Counted from the stretch's first letter, positions 49,731 through 58,306 are shown. The stretch: 64,000 nucleotides of DNA from Clostridia bacterium (GCA_017466455.1 JAFTUD010000025.1:31307-95306), one strand, 5' to 3'. Numbers and translations are program-made. Notes: generated from the letters alone by a model not told the origin.

Positions 49731-52349
49731 ATGAAATGGACATCACTAAATGATTTAAGAGAAAAATACCTCTCATTTTTTGAGAGTAAGGGACACCTAA
49801 GGCTTCCGTCATTCTCGCTCGTGCCGAATAACGATAAGTCGCTTCTTCTTATAAACTCAGGAATGGCACCTATGAAAAAGTTCTTCACAGGCGAGGTCAT
49901 TCCGCCAAGAAACAGAGTTACCACATGCCAAAAATGTATCCGTACACCCGACCTTGAAAGGGTAGGACATACCGCCCGCCACGGAACATTCTTTGAAATG
50001 CTCGGAAACTTCAGCTTCGGCGATTATTTCAAGAACGAGGCTATTGAATGGGCGTGGGAGTTCCTTACAAAGACACTTGAAATTCCCGAAAATCTCCTTT
50101 GGCCATCTATCTACGAAAAGGACGAGGAGGCTTACGAGATTTGGACAAAGAAAATCGGCGTAGACCCAAGTCACATTGTCCGTCTTGGCAAGGCTGATAA
50201 CTTCTGGGAGCACGGAAGCGGACCCTGCGGACCATGCTCGGAAATCTACTTTGACCGTGGCGAGAAGTATGGCTGTGGCTCACCCGACTGTAAGCCGGGC
50301 TGTGAGTGCGACCGCTTTATGGAAATTTGGAATAATGTATTCTCACAGTTCAATAACGACGGAAACGGTAACTATACCGAGCTTTCGCAAAAGAACATTG
50401 ATACAGGTATGGGACTTGAGCGTCTTGCGTGCGTAATGCAGGGCGTTGATAATATGTTTGAGGTTGACTCAATCCGTAAAATCATTGATACTGTATGCGA
50501 AATTGCAGGCAAAAAATACGGTGACAGCGCAAGCGACGATATTTCAATCCGTGTAATCACCGACCATACAAGAAGCGCGACATTTATGATTAGCGATGGA
50601 GTTATCCCGTCAAACGAGGGTCGTGGCTATGTCCTTCGCAGAATTATAAGGCGCGCGTGCCGTCACGGTAAGCTCCTTGGAATTGACCACCCGTTCCTCG
50701 TTCAGATGTGCGAGGTCGCAATCGGCGAAAGCGGTGACGCATATAGCGAGCTTAAGGAAAAGGCTGATTACATTAAAAAGGTTCTCTCTCTTGAGGAGGA
50801 GCGCTTTGATACAACGATAGACCAAGGTCTTTCAATCCTTGATACACTCATTGAAAGTGCTAAAAGCAACGGCGAAGCAACACTCGCAGGCGCCGATGCC
50901 TTCAAGCTTTACGATACCTTCGGCTTCCCGATTGACCTGACTCGCGAAATCGCTGAGGAAAACGGACTTAAAATAGATGAGGACAGCTTTAAGGCTCTTA
51001 TGGCAGAGCAAAGACAAAGGGCAAGAAACGCAAGGGCAAGCATCGGCGGTTGGGATAACAAGGATACAAGCCTTGATGTTCAAAGGACCGAGTTTGTCGG
51101 ATATACAAGCACATGTGCCGACGCTAAGGTAATCGCAATCGTAAATGATGAGGGCGCGCTCACCGATGAAATCACCGAGGGCGAATGCTCCGTTGTCCTT
51201 GATAAGACCCCGTTCTATGGCGAGGGCGGTGGACAGGTTGGCGATACAGGTACACTTTCAAGCGATAGCGTAAGCATCAGCGTGCTTGACACCAAAAAAT
51301 CCGACGGCGTATATATTCATATGTGCAGAGTTGATAGCGGAGTGCTAAGGCTCGGCGATACCGTAAGCGCACAAATTGATGAGGCGCGCCGTAACGCAAT
51401 AAAGAGAAATCACTCCTGCGCACACCTTCTTCAAGCATCACTGCGCAGAGTGCTTGGCAGTCATGTAGAGCAGGCAGGCTCATATGTTGATGAAAATGTA
51501 TGTCGCTTTGACTTTACTCACTTCTCAGCTCTTACAGGCGAGGAGCTTTCAAGGGTTGAGGCTCTTGTAAATGAAAATATCCTTCGTGGCGTATGCGTAG
51601 AAACGGTTGAAACCGATATTGATACCGCACGCAAGAACGGAGCTATGGCGCTCTTTGATGAAAAGTATGGTAAGGTTGTCCGTATGGTTAAAATGGGCGA
51701 CTTCTCAACCGAGCTTTGCGGAGGTACACACCTTGATAATACCGCAAAGGCAGGAATGTTCAAAATAGTTAGCGAGTCCTCTGTTTCCGCAGGCGTGCGC
51801 AGAATTGAGGCAGTAACAGGCTATGGCGTGCTTGCGCTCCTTGATAAAAAGGATTCGCTCCTTCGCGATACCGCAAGCGAGCTGAAGTGCCAGAATGTAA
51901 ACGACCTTCAAAAGAGGGCAGTTGCAATTCAAGATGAGCTTAAGGAGCTTAAGCGCGAGGTTGAGTCACTTAACTCTAAGCTTGCAGGCTCTAAGGTAAA
52001 TGACCTTATTTCATCAGCAATCGTAATAGGTGGCTTCAAGGTAATCACAGCTGACCTTAAGGATATGGCAACACCCGCAGTTCGTGCCCTTGGCGATACA
52101 ATTAAGGATAAGGAGCCAAGCGCGGTTGCAGTATTCGCACTCCATTCGGGCGATAAGCTCAACTTTGTGGCAGTATGCGGTAAGGACGCAGTAGCAAACG
52201 GCGCACACGCAGGAAATATCCTAAGAGAGGTAAGCGCAGTTACAGGCGGAAAGGGTGGCGGACGCCCCGATAGCGCAATGAGTGGCGGTAAGGACATCTC
52301 AAAAATTGCAGAGGCGCTCGACCTTGTTCAAAAATTGCTAAGCAAGTAA
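49731..52349 (+). CDS. alaS: alanine--tRNA ligase
   Basis: An 872-residue class II synthetase. The start is the ATG at 49731 with GAAAGGAT upstream; the frame opens earlier but before the promoter start point. Catalytic region with NNDKSLLLINSGMAPMK and TCQKCIRTPDLERVG; a zinc-like Cys cluster CGSPDCKPGCEC near 195; the editing domain with HSCAHLLQASLR and CGGTHLDNTAKAG; a C-terminal coiled coil and the Gly-rich GGKGGGRPDSAMSGG of the C-Ala domain. All domains are intact. Confidence 0.96.
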   Translation: MKWTSLNDLREKYLSFFESKGHLRLPSFSLVPNNDKSLLLINSGMAPMKKFFTGEVIPPRNRVTTCQKCIRTPDLERVGHTARHGTFFEMLGNFSFGDYFKNEAIEWAWEFLTKTLEIPENLLWPSIYEKDEEAYEIWTKKIGVDPSHIVRLGKADNFWEHGSGPCGPCSEIYFDRGEKYGCGSPDCKPGCECDRFMEIWNNVFSQFNNDGNGNYTELSQKNIDTGMGLERLACVMQGVDNMFEVDSIRKIIDTVCEIAGKKYGDSASDDISIRVITDHTRSATFMISDGVIPSNEGRGYVLRRIIRRACRHGKLLGIDHPFLVQMCEVAIGESGDAYSELKEKADYIKKVLSLEEERFDTTIDQGLSILDTLIESAKSNGEATLAGADAFKLYDTFGFPIDLTREIAEENGLKIDEDSFKALMAEQRQRARNARASIGGWDNKDTSLDVQRTEFVGYTSTCADAKVIAIVNDEGALTDEITEGECSVVLDKTPFYGEGGGQVGDTGTLSSDSVSISVLDTKKSDGVYIHMCRVDSGVLRLGDTVSAQIDEARRNAIKRNHSCAHLLQASLRRVLGSHVEQAGSYVDENVCRFDFTHFSALTGEELSRVEALVNENILRGVCVETVETDIDTARKNGAMALFDEKYGKVVRMVKMGDFSTELCGGTHLDNTAKAGMFKIVSESSVSAGVRRIEAVTGYGVLALLDKKDSLLRDTASELKCQNVNDLQKRAVAIQDELKELKREVESLNSKLAGSKVNDLISSAIVIGGFKVITADLKDMATPAVRALGDTIKDKEPSAVAVFALHSGDKLNFVAVCGKDAVANGAHAGNILREVSAVTGGKGGGRPDSAMSGGKDISKIAEALDLVQKLLSK

Positions 52350-52371
52350 TCGCTTAATTTTAAGATAACTA

Positions 52372-52400
52372 TTGACTTTAAGTTAATGTTATGATATACT
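52372..52400 (+). promoter_or_regulatory. promoter of the SCIFF precursor gene
   Basis: TTGACT, 17-nt spacer, TATACT preceded by TGA (extended -10); start point about 52407. Confidence 0.7.
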
Positions 52401-52434
52401 TTTTATGTAAATAAACATCACGGAGGAATAGAAA

Positions 52435-52581
52435 ATGGAACATATTAAGACTCTTGACACAGCAAACCTTTGCGAAAGCGCAAAGAACGGTGGTTGCGGT
52501 GAGTGCCAAACCTCTTGCCAATCTGCTTGCAAGACAAGCTGTGGTATCGCTAACCAACAGTGCGAAAATAGCGACAAATAA
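52435..52581 (+). CDS. scfA: SCIFF ranthipeptide precursor
   Basis: A 48-residue peptide (MEHIKTLDTANLCESAKNGG, then CGECQTSCQSACKTSCGIAN and QQCENSDK) preceded by CGGAGGAAT. It is the widespread clostridial SCIFF precursor, in which a radical-SAM enzyme links Cys sulfur to other residues. The standard peptide has six Cys in about 45 residues; this one has seven, at 13, 21, 24, 28, 32, 36 and 43, Cys13 being the extra one. The maturase lies 280 nt downstream, after a terminator, an arrangement that would give far more precursor than enzyme. The mature product's role is not known. Confidence 0.95.
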   Translation: MEHIKTLDTANLCESAKNGGCGECQTSCQSACKTSCGIANQQCENSDK

Positions 52582-52595
52582 TAGCGCACATAAAC

Positions 52596-52630
52596 AAAAA
52601 ACTGTTTGTCGGTAGGCAAACAGTTTTTTA
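52596..52630 (+). terminator. terminator between SCIFF precursor and maturase
   Basis: AAAAAACTGTTTG / CAAACAGTTTTTT, 13-bp stem with an 8-nt loop and a T run. Read-through or a separate promoter must supply the maturase. Confidence 0.85.
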
Positions 52631-52646
52631 ATGTAGAATGAAAAGG

Positions 52647-52750
52647 GGACTTGTGAGTCCGTGATATGCGCTTTGCGCGTGATATGGACTCTTCGAGTCG
52701 TGATATGCTCGCTAAAGCAAGCGTGATATAAAACCCTATGGGTTCGTGAT
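52647..52750 (+). repeat. modular hairpin array with GTGATAT spacers
   Basis: GTGATAT occurs at 52661, 52679, 52700 and 52723, with GTGATTA at 52746. Between successive copies lie different short hairpins: GCGC-TTT-GCGC, GACTC-TTC-GAGTC, GCTCGCT-AA-AGCAAGC and AACCC-TAT-GGGTT; GGACT-TGTG-AGTCC precedes the first. The spacer motif is constant while each hairpin is unrelated in sequence. Confidence 0.8.
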
Positions 52751-52809
52751 TACGGGGCGCGAGTAACAATTACTTTTATAATTTATATATTTAATTCGGT
52801 TTCTTTTTG

Positions 52810-52839
52810 CTACTTTTTCTTCTCCTAAAGAAAAAGTAG
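52810..52839. repeat. 12-bp inverted repeat ahead of the SCIFF maturase
   Basis: CTACTTTTTCTT and AAGAAAAAGTAG pair around CTCCTA. It sits 23 nt before the maturase start and may be a stabilising leader hairpin. Confidence 0.65.
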
Positions 52840-52861
52840 AGAAAAACTGAACGGAGAAAAT

Positions 52862-54229
52862 ATGGTACATCAATATAAATTAAACGGATATAATATCGTT
52901 CTTGACATATGCTCGGGTGGTGTGCATGTGGTTGACGATATAGCTTATGATATAATAGAAGGCTTTGAGAGCGAGGAAAGGGACGCGCTTGTTTGTGCCC
53001 TTGCGAAAAAGCACGGTATAGAAAAGAGCGAGGTTGACGAATGCTATGAGCAAATCGTGTCACTCAAAAACAGCGGACGCCTTTTCACCCCCGACACCTT
53101 TGAGCCGATGGCGGACAAATTAAAGGAAAAGACCTCGGGCGTTATCAAGGCGCTATGCCTTCATGTTGCCCACACCTGCAACCTCAACTGCTCCTACTGC
53201 TTTGCCTCACAGGGAAAATACCACGGAGAAAGAGCGATAATGTCGCTCGAGGTAGGAAAGCGCGCGCTTGACTTCCTTGTAGAAAATTCGGGAAGCCGTC
53301 GCAACTTAGAGGTTGACTTCTTCGGTGGCGAGCCACTTATGAACTTTGATATGATTAAGGAGCTTGTTGCCTACGCAAGAGAAATAGAGAAAAAGCATAA
53401 TAAAAACTTCCGCTTCACCCTTACCACCAACGGAATTTTGATTGACGACGATGTAATCGACTTTGCGAACCGAGAAATGAGCAATGTCGTGCTTAGCCTT
53501 GACGGAAGAAAGGAAATTCACGATAAATACAGAGTTGACTACGCAGGAAACGGAAGCTGGGAGAGAATAGTGCCGAAATTCAAGCGCCTTGTTGAGTCAA
53601 GGGGCGGTAAGAATTACTATATGCGTGGCACCTTTACCCACTCAAACCCCGATTTCTTAGAGGATATCAAGGTAATGCTTGACCTCGGCTTTAACGAGCT
53701 TAGTATGGAGCCTGTTGTTTGCGCAAGCACCGATAGCGAGGCGCTTACCGAGGAGGATTTTTCGATAGTATGTAAGCAGTATGAGGACCTTGCCTCACTC
53801 ATGATAGAAAAGCGCAGAGAGGGCAAGGAGTTTACCTTCTACCACTATATGATTGACCTAAAGGGCGGACCGTGTATCTATAAAAGGATATCGGGCTGTG
53901 GCTCGGGAACCGAATATATGGCAGTTACCCCGTGGGGCGACCTCTACCCCTGCCACCAATTCGTTGGCGACGATAAATATAAGCTTGGCGATATATATAA
54001 CGGCGTAACAAATAAGGAAGCGCAAAACGAGTTTGCAAGCTGTAATGTCTACGCCCGCCCCGACTGCGCTACCTGCTGGGCGAAGCTTTATTGCTCGGGC
54101 GGATGCGCCGCAAACGCATATCACGCAACGGGAAGCGTGCGCGGAGTTTATGAATACGGATGTCGCCTCTTCCGCAAGAGAATGGAATGCGCTATTATGC
54201 TCGCGGTAGATAAGGAGTTAAATGCCTAA
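52862..54229 (+). CDS. scfB: radical SAM SCIFF peptide maturase
   Basis: A 455-residue enzyme that forms thioether crosslinks in the SCIFF peptide. An N-terminal peptide-recognition region precedes the radical SAM cluster motif CNLNCSYC near residue 105 and FFGGEPLMNFDM near 160. The C-terminal SPASM region with auxiliary cluster cysteines includes CGSGTEYMAVTPWGDLYPC, CATCWAKLYCSGGC and the final YGCR. CGGAGAA precedes the ATG. The stop codon TAA falls within the first bases of a family 2 repeat (CCTAACGGGAGCG), so the repeat abuts the gene end. Confidence 0.96.
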   Translation: MVHQYKLNGYNIVLDICSGGVHVVDDIAYDIIEGFESEERDALVCALAKKHGIEKSEVDECYEQIVSLKNSGRLFTPDTFEPMADKLKEKTSGVIKALCLHVAHTCNLNCSYCFASQGKYHGERAIMSLEVGKRALDFLVENSGSRRNLEVDFFGGEPLMNFDMIKELVAYAREIEKKHNKNFRFTLTTNGILIDDDVIDFANREMSNVVLSLDGRKEIHDKYRVDYAGNGSWERIVPKFKRLVESRGGKNYYMRGTFTHSNPDFLEDIKVMLDLGFNELSMEPVVCASTDSEALTEEDFSIVCKQYEDLASLMIEKRREGKEFTFYHYMIDLKGGPCIYKRISGCGSGTEYMAVTPWGDLYPCHQFVGDDKYKLGDIYNGVTNKEAQNEFASCNVYARPDCATCWAKLYCSGGCAANAYHATGSVRGVYEYGCRLFRKRMECAIMLAVDKELNA

Positions 54230-54541
54230 CGGGAGCGAAACGAACCAGCCTTAAACCGTGTATTTACGGCGTTAAGAGCAGTTGTAATTGAAGCTTTCGT
54301 TAGCCTTTAGCCCTTTTGGCAAGCTTGCTCCTTGTAGTATGCTTATACAACTGCGTCGCAACCTTACCAAAATCATCTAAAAATACATCGGTTTAAGGTG
54401 CTTAGCATTTTAGAACGAGCCAAAAGGCTTGTATTCAAGGCAAAATTTTGCAGACATATAAAAATATTTCAAAAAATTTTAACACAAAATACGGGAGCTT
54501 TGTCCGTTCCAAAACCGGTTCGGTCCATTCCCGTCAGGCAT
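54225..54541. repeat. dispersed repeat family 2: inverted long element plus direct short element
   Basis: 54225-54345 is the reverse complement of the core of 43478-43672 (shared: CCAGCCTTAAACCGTGTATT, TTAGCCTTTAGCCCTTTTGG, GCTCCTTGTAGTATGC). 54456-54541 repeats 48026-48102 and ends in CCATTCCCGTCAGGCAT. Between them is nothing recognised. The array runs right up to the decarboxylase start, replacing a normal ribosome binding site region. Confidence 0.75.
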
Positions 54542-54547
54542 TATAAT

Positions 54548-55903
54548 ATGAAAACACCTATTTACGATTTTGTAATGGCGTATGCAAATAGCGATAAAAG
54601 GCGACTGCATATGCCGGGCCACAAGGGAAACGGCTCACTCGGCTTTGAAAAATACGATATCACCGAGATAAGCGGAGCAGACGCGCTCTTTGTAGCCGAC
54701 GGAATTATCGCCGAGAGCGAAAAAAATCTAACCGAAATTTACGAAACACGCGCAAGCCTCTATTCGTGCGAGGGCTCAAGCCTTGCCGTGCGCGCTATGC
54801 TGTATCTTGCAATGCTCCACGCAAAAGAGGCGCGAGAGGGTAAGGACGACTGCCGTGATTTTGTCTTGGCGGGAAGAAATGCCCACTCATCGTTTATGAC
54901 CGCGCTTGCCCTTCTTGACCTTGATGTGAAATGGCTGTACCCAAGCAGGGAGCAAAGCTATCTTTCGTGCCAAATCACACCTGAATATCTTGAAAAGTGC
55001 CTTGATGTGTGCGAAAAGAAGCCTATTTGCGTGTATATCACAAGCCCCGACTACCTCGGCAGACTAAGCGACATATCCGCGCTTAGTAGCGTTTGTAAAA
55101 GGCACGGAGTCTTGCTTGTTGTCGATAATGCGCACGGAGCATATTTAAAATTCCTTGAGAATGATGCTCACCCAATCTCACAGGGCGCCGATATGTGCTG
55201 TGACTCCGCACATAAAACCCTTGAATGCCTAACGGGCGGAGCGTATCTTCATATTTCAAAAACCGCCCCCCGAAGCCTTGTAAAAAACGCAAAGGGAGCG
55301 ATGAGCGTCTTTGCGTCAACAAGCCCGTCGTATCTTATCCTGTCCTCACTTGATAAGCTGAATGAATATCTTGCCACCGAGGTAAGGAGCGATTTAAGGG
55401 ATACACTCCTGCACCTGAGCGAAATAAGGTCACGCCTAAAGCAGGCAGGCTATACCCTTTGTGAGCAGGAGGAGCTTAAAATCACCGTAAAAGCAACCGA
55501 TTATGGATATTTCGGCTATGAAATCGGCAAAATCCTTGAGGAAAATGATATAATCCCCGAGCTTGCCGATACGGAATATGTCGTGCTAATGGCAGGTATA
55601 AGGGCAAGGAAGAGCGACCTTGACGCATTGTGCGAGGTGCTTTTGAATATCCCCAAAAGGGAGAAAAAAGCCACCCCTGTGCTTGATTTTGATATACCTA
55701 AGCCCCTTCTTACCCCAAGACAGGCGCTTCTTTCGCCAAGAGAGAGGGTAAGCGTTCGCGACGCAGTCGGCAGAATTTTTGTCGGCTTTACCCTTCCGTG
55801 TCCGCCGGCGGTTGCCATTGTCGTAGCAGGTGAGCAAATAACGGGCGAAATTGCCGAGGCGCTCGCATATTACGGACATAAAACCGTTGAGGTTGCGCTG
55901 TAA
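54548..55903 (+). CDS. Orn/Lys/Arg decarboxylase-family PLP enzyme
   Basis: A 451-residue fold-type I PLP enzyme. The start at 54548 gives the expected N-terminus MKTPIYDFVMAYANSDKRRL followed by HMPGHKGNG; the frame is open for 150 nt upstream through repeat DNA. PLP lysine in DSAHKTLECLTGGAYLH near residue 225, SLYSCEGSSLAVRAML near 75, and the C-terminal GRIFVGFTLPCPPAVAIVVAGE of this family. The short type (no wing domain) is common in Firmicutes; substrate among Lys, Arg and Orn is not determined. No Shine-Dalgarno is seen before the ATG, an oddity given the strong sites elsewhere. Confidence 0.88.
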   Translation: MKTPIYDFVMAYANSDKRRLHMPGHKGNGSLGFEKYDITEISGADALFVADGIIAESEKNLTEIYETRASLYSCEGSSLAVRAMLYLAMLHAKEAREGKDDCRDFVLAGRNAHSSFMTALALLDLDVKWLYPSREQSYLSCQITPEYLEKCLDVCEKKPICVYITSPDYLGRLSDISALSSVCKRHGVLLVVDNAHGAYLKFLENDAHPISQGADMCCDSAHKTLECLTGGAYLHISKTAPRSLVKNAKGAMSVFASTSPSYLILSSLDKLNEYLATEVRSDLRDTLLHLSEIRSRLKQAGYTLCEQEELKITVKATDYGYFGYEIGKILEENDIIPELADTEYVVLMAGIRARKSDLDALCEVLLNIPKREKKATPVLDFDIPKPLLTPRQALLSPRERVSVRDAVGRIFVGFTLPCPPAVAIVVAGEQITGEIAEALAYYGHKTVEVAL

Positions 55904-55921
55904 ACACAGCGACAGAATAAA

Positions 55922-55975
55922 AAATAAGAGCAAGAATAGAAGGAAGCTTATCCTTTTACTCTTGCTCTTTTTGCT
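55922..55975. terminator. terminator between converging genes
   Basis: AAGAGCAAGA / TCTTGCTCTT, a 10-bp stem with an inner AAGGA / TCCTT helix and T run; lies between the decarboxylase and the minus-strand phosphodiesterase. Confidence 0.8.
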
Positions 55976-55989
55976 TGTAATATTGAAGC

Positions 55990-56799
55990 TTATTTATGCA
56001 GTCCCTTTTTTCTTAAAATTTCAAGAATTTCATCGGGATTGTTGCAGGTAATCAGCGTAACACCGCTTTCAATAGCAAGGTCAACCCCTCGCTCATCGCA
56101 AATGCAAGCCCCTGCCCAAGCCTGTGGACCAAGGTCGCGCATAATGTCGCACTCACTCCTTGTCGCAAGGTTAATATCACGCTTCACCCCCATAAACATA
56201 CAAGCGCAGTACGCATACTCATAGGGACTTCTCGTTAGCTTGCCACACATTGCGTGCATCGGATAATATACATGCTGACGGTATTTGCGCCCGTATTTTT
56301 TGGCAATGTATTCGTTTAACGGATATGAAAACGAGTTTATAACAACCCTGTCGGTAAATCCGTACTCATCAACAATTTCTAAAATCCTGTCGGCAATCTC
56401 GTAAGCCTTTTCACCAAAATGGCCGTCGGGGTATTCCTTTAATTCAATATCAAGCGTTATCGTAGGGTGATTTTTCACAAGCTCCATAACCTCGGTAAGC
56501 GTCGGGATTTTCTCCCCCTTGAACTCCTCACCCTTCCATGAGCCTGCATCAAGCGCGCGTATCTCATCAAGAGTCATATCGCACACACGCCCCGTGCCGT
56601 TTGTCGTGCGGTCAACTGTGTCATCGTGTATAACCACAAGCTCAAAATCCTTAGTTGAGCGCACATCAAATTCAATCTGATCAAGAACTAAATCAAGGCA
56701 AGCCTGAAATGACGGAAGCGTGTTTTCGGGATAGCGCGAGGGCATTCCCCTGTGTCCCGCAACATAAATGTTTTTCTCACTCTGTGTCCAAAAATTCAT
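55990..56799 (-). CDS. glycerophosphodiester phosphodiesterase
   Basis: A 269-residue cytosolic GDPD-family enzyme that releases glycerol-3-phosphate from deacylated lipids. Motifs: VAGHRGMPSRYPENTLPSF with the catalytic His near 17, IEFDVRSTKD, HDDTVDRTTNGTG and LDIELKE. No signal peptide. Third gene of the minus-strand unit 58149-55990; its ATG lies one base after the stop of the YcxB-like gene. Confidence 0.9.
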   Translation of the reverse strand: MNFWTQSEKNIYVAGHRGMPSRYPENTLPSFQACLDLVLDQIEFDVRSTKDFELVVIHDDTVDRTTNGTGRVCDMTLDEIRALDAGSWKGEEFKGEKIPTLTEVMELVKNHPTITLDIELKEYPDGHFGEKAYEIADRILEIVDEYGFTDRVVINSFSYPLNEYIAKKYGRKYRQHVYYPMHAMCGKLTRSPYEYAYCACMFMGVKRDINLATRSECDIMRDLGPQAWAGACICDERGVDLAIESGVTLITCNNPDEILEILRKKGLHK

Positions 56800-56800
56800 A

Positions 56801-57313
56801 TTATTTATCCTTTTTCTTGTCCTTGTATTTCACCTTGAAGCCCTTGCTCCTTAAAAAGTCAACAAGCTCCGCATCAGTGCCAAGAGTAAACGCGCCCCTT
56901 TTCACCGTAATCACAAGCTTTGCTTTTGTCAGTAGCAAAAATGTGCTTTTTCCACACATAACGCTCTTAATCATAGAGTAGTCAAAGCTTGATGTACTGC
57001 CAAGCGTGCTTGATATCTCGATTTTGTCCTCAAAAAAGCTTACCGTGTGAATTATCGGCTCCCTTGACATCTCTTTTTCCCGTGCCAAAAAAATCTTAAT
57101 GTATCGGTGATATCCGCCGATAAGCGCCACAATAACAAAGAGAAGGAAAAGCACGCCAATTAGCTTTTTGTCGGAAAATATAGCACTAAGCACCGCATAC
57201 ACCAAGGAAATGCAAATTAAAATCCTAATGGGAAGGCGATGAAAGTATGAATAATACGCAACATCGCGAAAGACATCTAAATCTCGCTCGTGTGAGTTTT
57301 CAAAAAGCTTCAT
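56801..57313 (-). CDS. YcxB-like membrane protein
   Basis: A 170-residue protein with two adjacent hydrophobic segments at about 28-67, followed by a beta-rich cytosolic domain (HTVSFFEDKIEISSTLGSTS, FDYSMIKSVMCGKSTFLLL) typical of YcxB C-terminal domains. Function unknown. It lies between two GDPD genes, overlapping the first by 4 nt, suggesting a membrane-lipid link. Confidence 0.75.
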   Translation of the reverse strand: MKLFENSHERDLDVFRDVAYYSYFHRLPIRILICISLVYAVLSAIFSDKKLIGVLFLLFVIVALIGGYHRYIKIFLAREKEMSREPIIHTVSFFEDKIEISSTLGSTSSFDYSMIKSVMCGKSTFLLLTKAKLVITVKRGAFTLGTDAELVDFLRSKGFKVKYKDKKKDK

Positions 57314-58149
57314 TTGTTACCTCTTTCAGCTATGTAATTCTTAATCATAAGTAGCCAATCCGTTTGAATAAAGTCAAAGCCCTTGTCAAGGAAGTAGCCC
57401 CAGCCCCCCTCGTAATCTCCCGAGAGCGCGAGGTCATCGGTATGATGCGCGGAAATCACATCGTCCTCGTTGTAAACTATTGAGTTACCCCAAATAAGAA
57501 GCCCCCTGTCGTGCATCGACTTGATATATTCCTCACTTACGCAGTGCGCATCGTCAGTATTGAAAAGCGCCTCAACGCCGATGAGCTTGACACCCTTTTC
57601 AATCAGCCTTTCGCTGATGTCGTCCCTGTTCCAAATAAGAGGCATAAACATAAGCCCCTGAGCGTATTTCGCAACATCGTCAATAGACTTTTCATTTACC
57701 CAAGTCTTAACAATAACCTGCTTTTCAACGCCCGCCTTGAGAATTTCTCCCGTAATGCCCTCAACATCGGTCCAAAACTTGTCAACATTTATATATACCT
57801 TGTCCTTAAGAAGCGCAAAAACATCCTTAAGATAAGGCACCTTGTAGCTCGTTTTAACTCCGTCCTGATTTACAAGATAAAGCGCCTCAACCTCCTCGGC
57901 GGTCATGTCGGAGATTAGACGGTCGCTCCTTAAAAATACATGCTCCATTCCGGGGTGGAAAACGAAAAATTTTCCGTCCTTGGATTTTGAAACATCTATC
58001 TCAACAACATCAGCCCCCTGTGACAGCGCAATTTTATAAGCAGCCATGGAGTTGCACGGTATATTAGCACCGCAAACACCCCTGTGCGCAGTAAGAAAGG
58101 GAGAGCCCTTTAATTTCCTGTTTTCAAAAATACTCTTGTTAAAATCCAT
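57310..58149 (-). CDS. GDPD-family phosphodiesterase-like protein
   Basis: A 279-residue TIM-barrel protein of the glycerophosphodiesterase family: TAHRGVCGANIPCNSMAAYK (catalytic His near 22), VVEIDVSKSKDGKFFVFHPGMEHVF, and a C-terminal GFDFIQTDWL. The second His lies in FHPG rather than the common HDDTLDRTT, so this is a divergent branch. First gene of the three-gene unit; AAGGAG before the ATG and a promoter at 58182-58210. Confidence 0.82.
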   Translation of the reverse strand: MDFNKSIFENRKLKGSPFLTAHRGVCGANIPCNSMAAYKIALSQGADVVEIDVSKSKDGKFFVFHPGMEHVFLRSDRLISDMTAEEVEALYLVNQDGVKTSYKVPYLKDVFALLKDKVYINVDKFWTDVEGITGEILKAGVEKQVIVKTWVNEKSIDDVAKYAQGLMFMPLIWNRDDISERLIEKGVKLIGVEALFNTDDAHCVSEEYIKSMHDRGLLIWGNSIVYNEDDVISAHHTDDLALSGDYEGGWGYFLDKGFDFIQTDWLLMIKNYIAERGNK

Positions 58150-58181
58150 AGTGTAGCTCCTTGATATTTTTTATTGATTTA

Positions 58182-58210
58182 ATTCTATCATATAACCTTG
58201 TGAAAATCAA
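58182..58210 (-). promoter_or_regulatory. promoter of the GDPD/YcxB unit (minus strand)
   Basis: On the minus strand: TTGATT, 17-nt spacer, TAGAAT preceded by TGA (extended -10). Confidence 0.7.
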
Positions 58211-58238
58211 TAAATAAGAAAACAATTTTTTAAAATGC

Positions 58239-58267
58239 TTGACTTTTACTCCTGTAAGGAGTATACT
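58239..58267 (+). promoter_or_regulatory. promoter of the GH4 gene with an operator-like palindrome in the spacer
   Basis: TTGACT, 17-nt spacer, TATACT. The spacer is filled by the inverted repeat TACTCC-TGTAA-GGAGTA (58247-58263). A regulator binding there would contact both hexamers. Confidence 0.65.
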
Positions 58268-58306
58268 TGAATTGTGCAAAAAGCGCACAGATAAAGGAGA
58301 ATAGCT

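Noticed and set aside
52647..52750. possible small CRISPR or tandem repeat
   Set aside because: The constant part is only about 7 nt and the intervening parts are palindromes, not spacers.
54398..54547. 50-codon N-terminal extension of the decarboxylase
   Set aside because: It lies in repeat family 2 DNA, and the family normally begins at the MKTPIYDF position.
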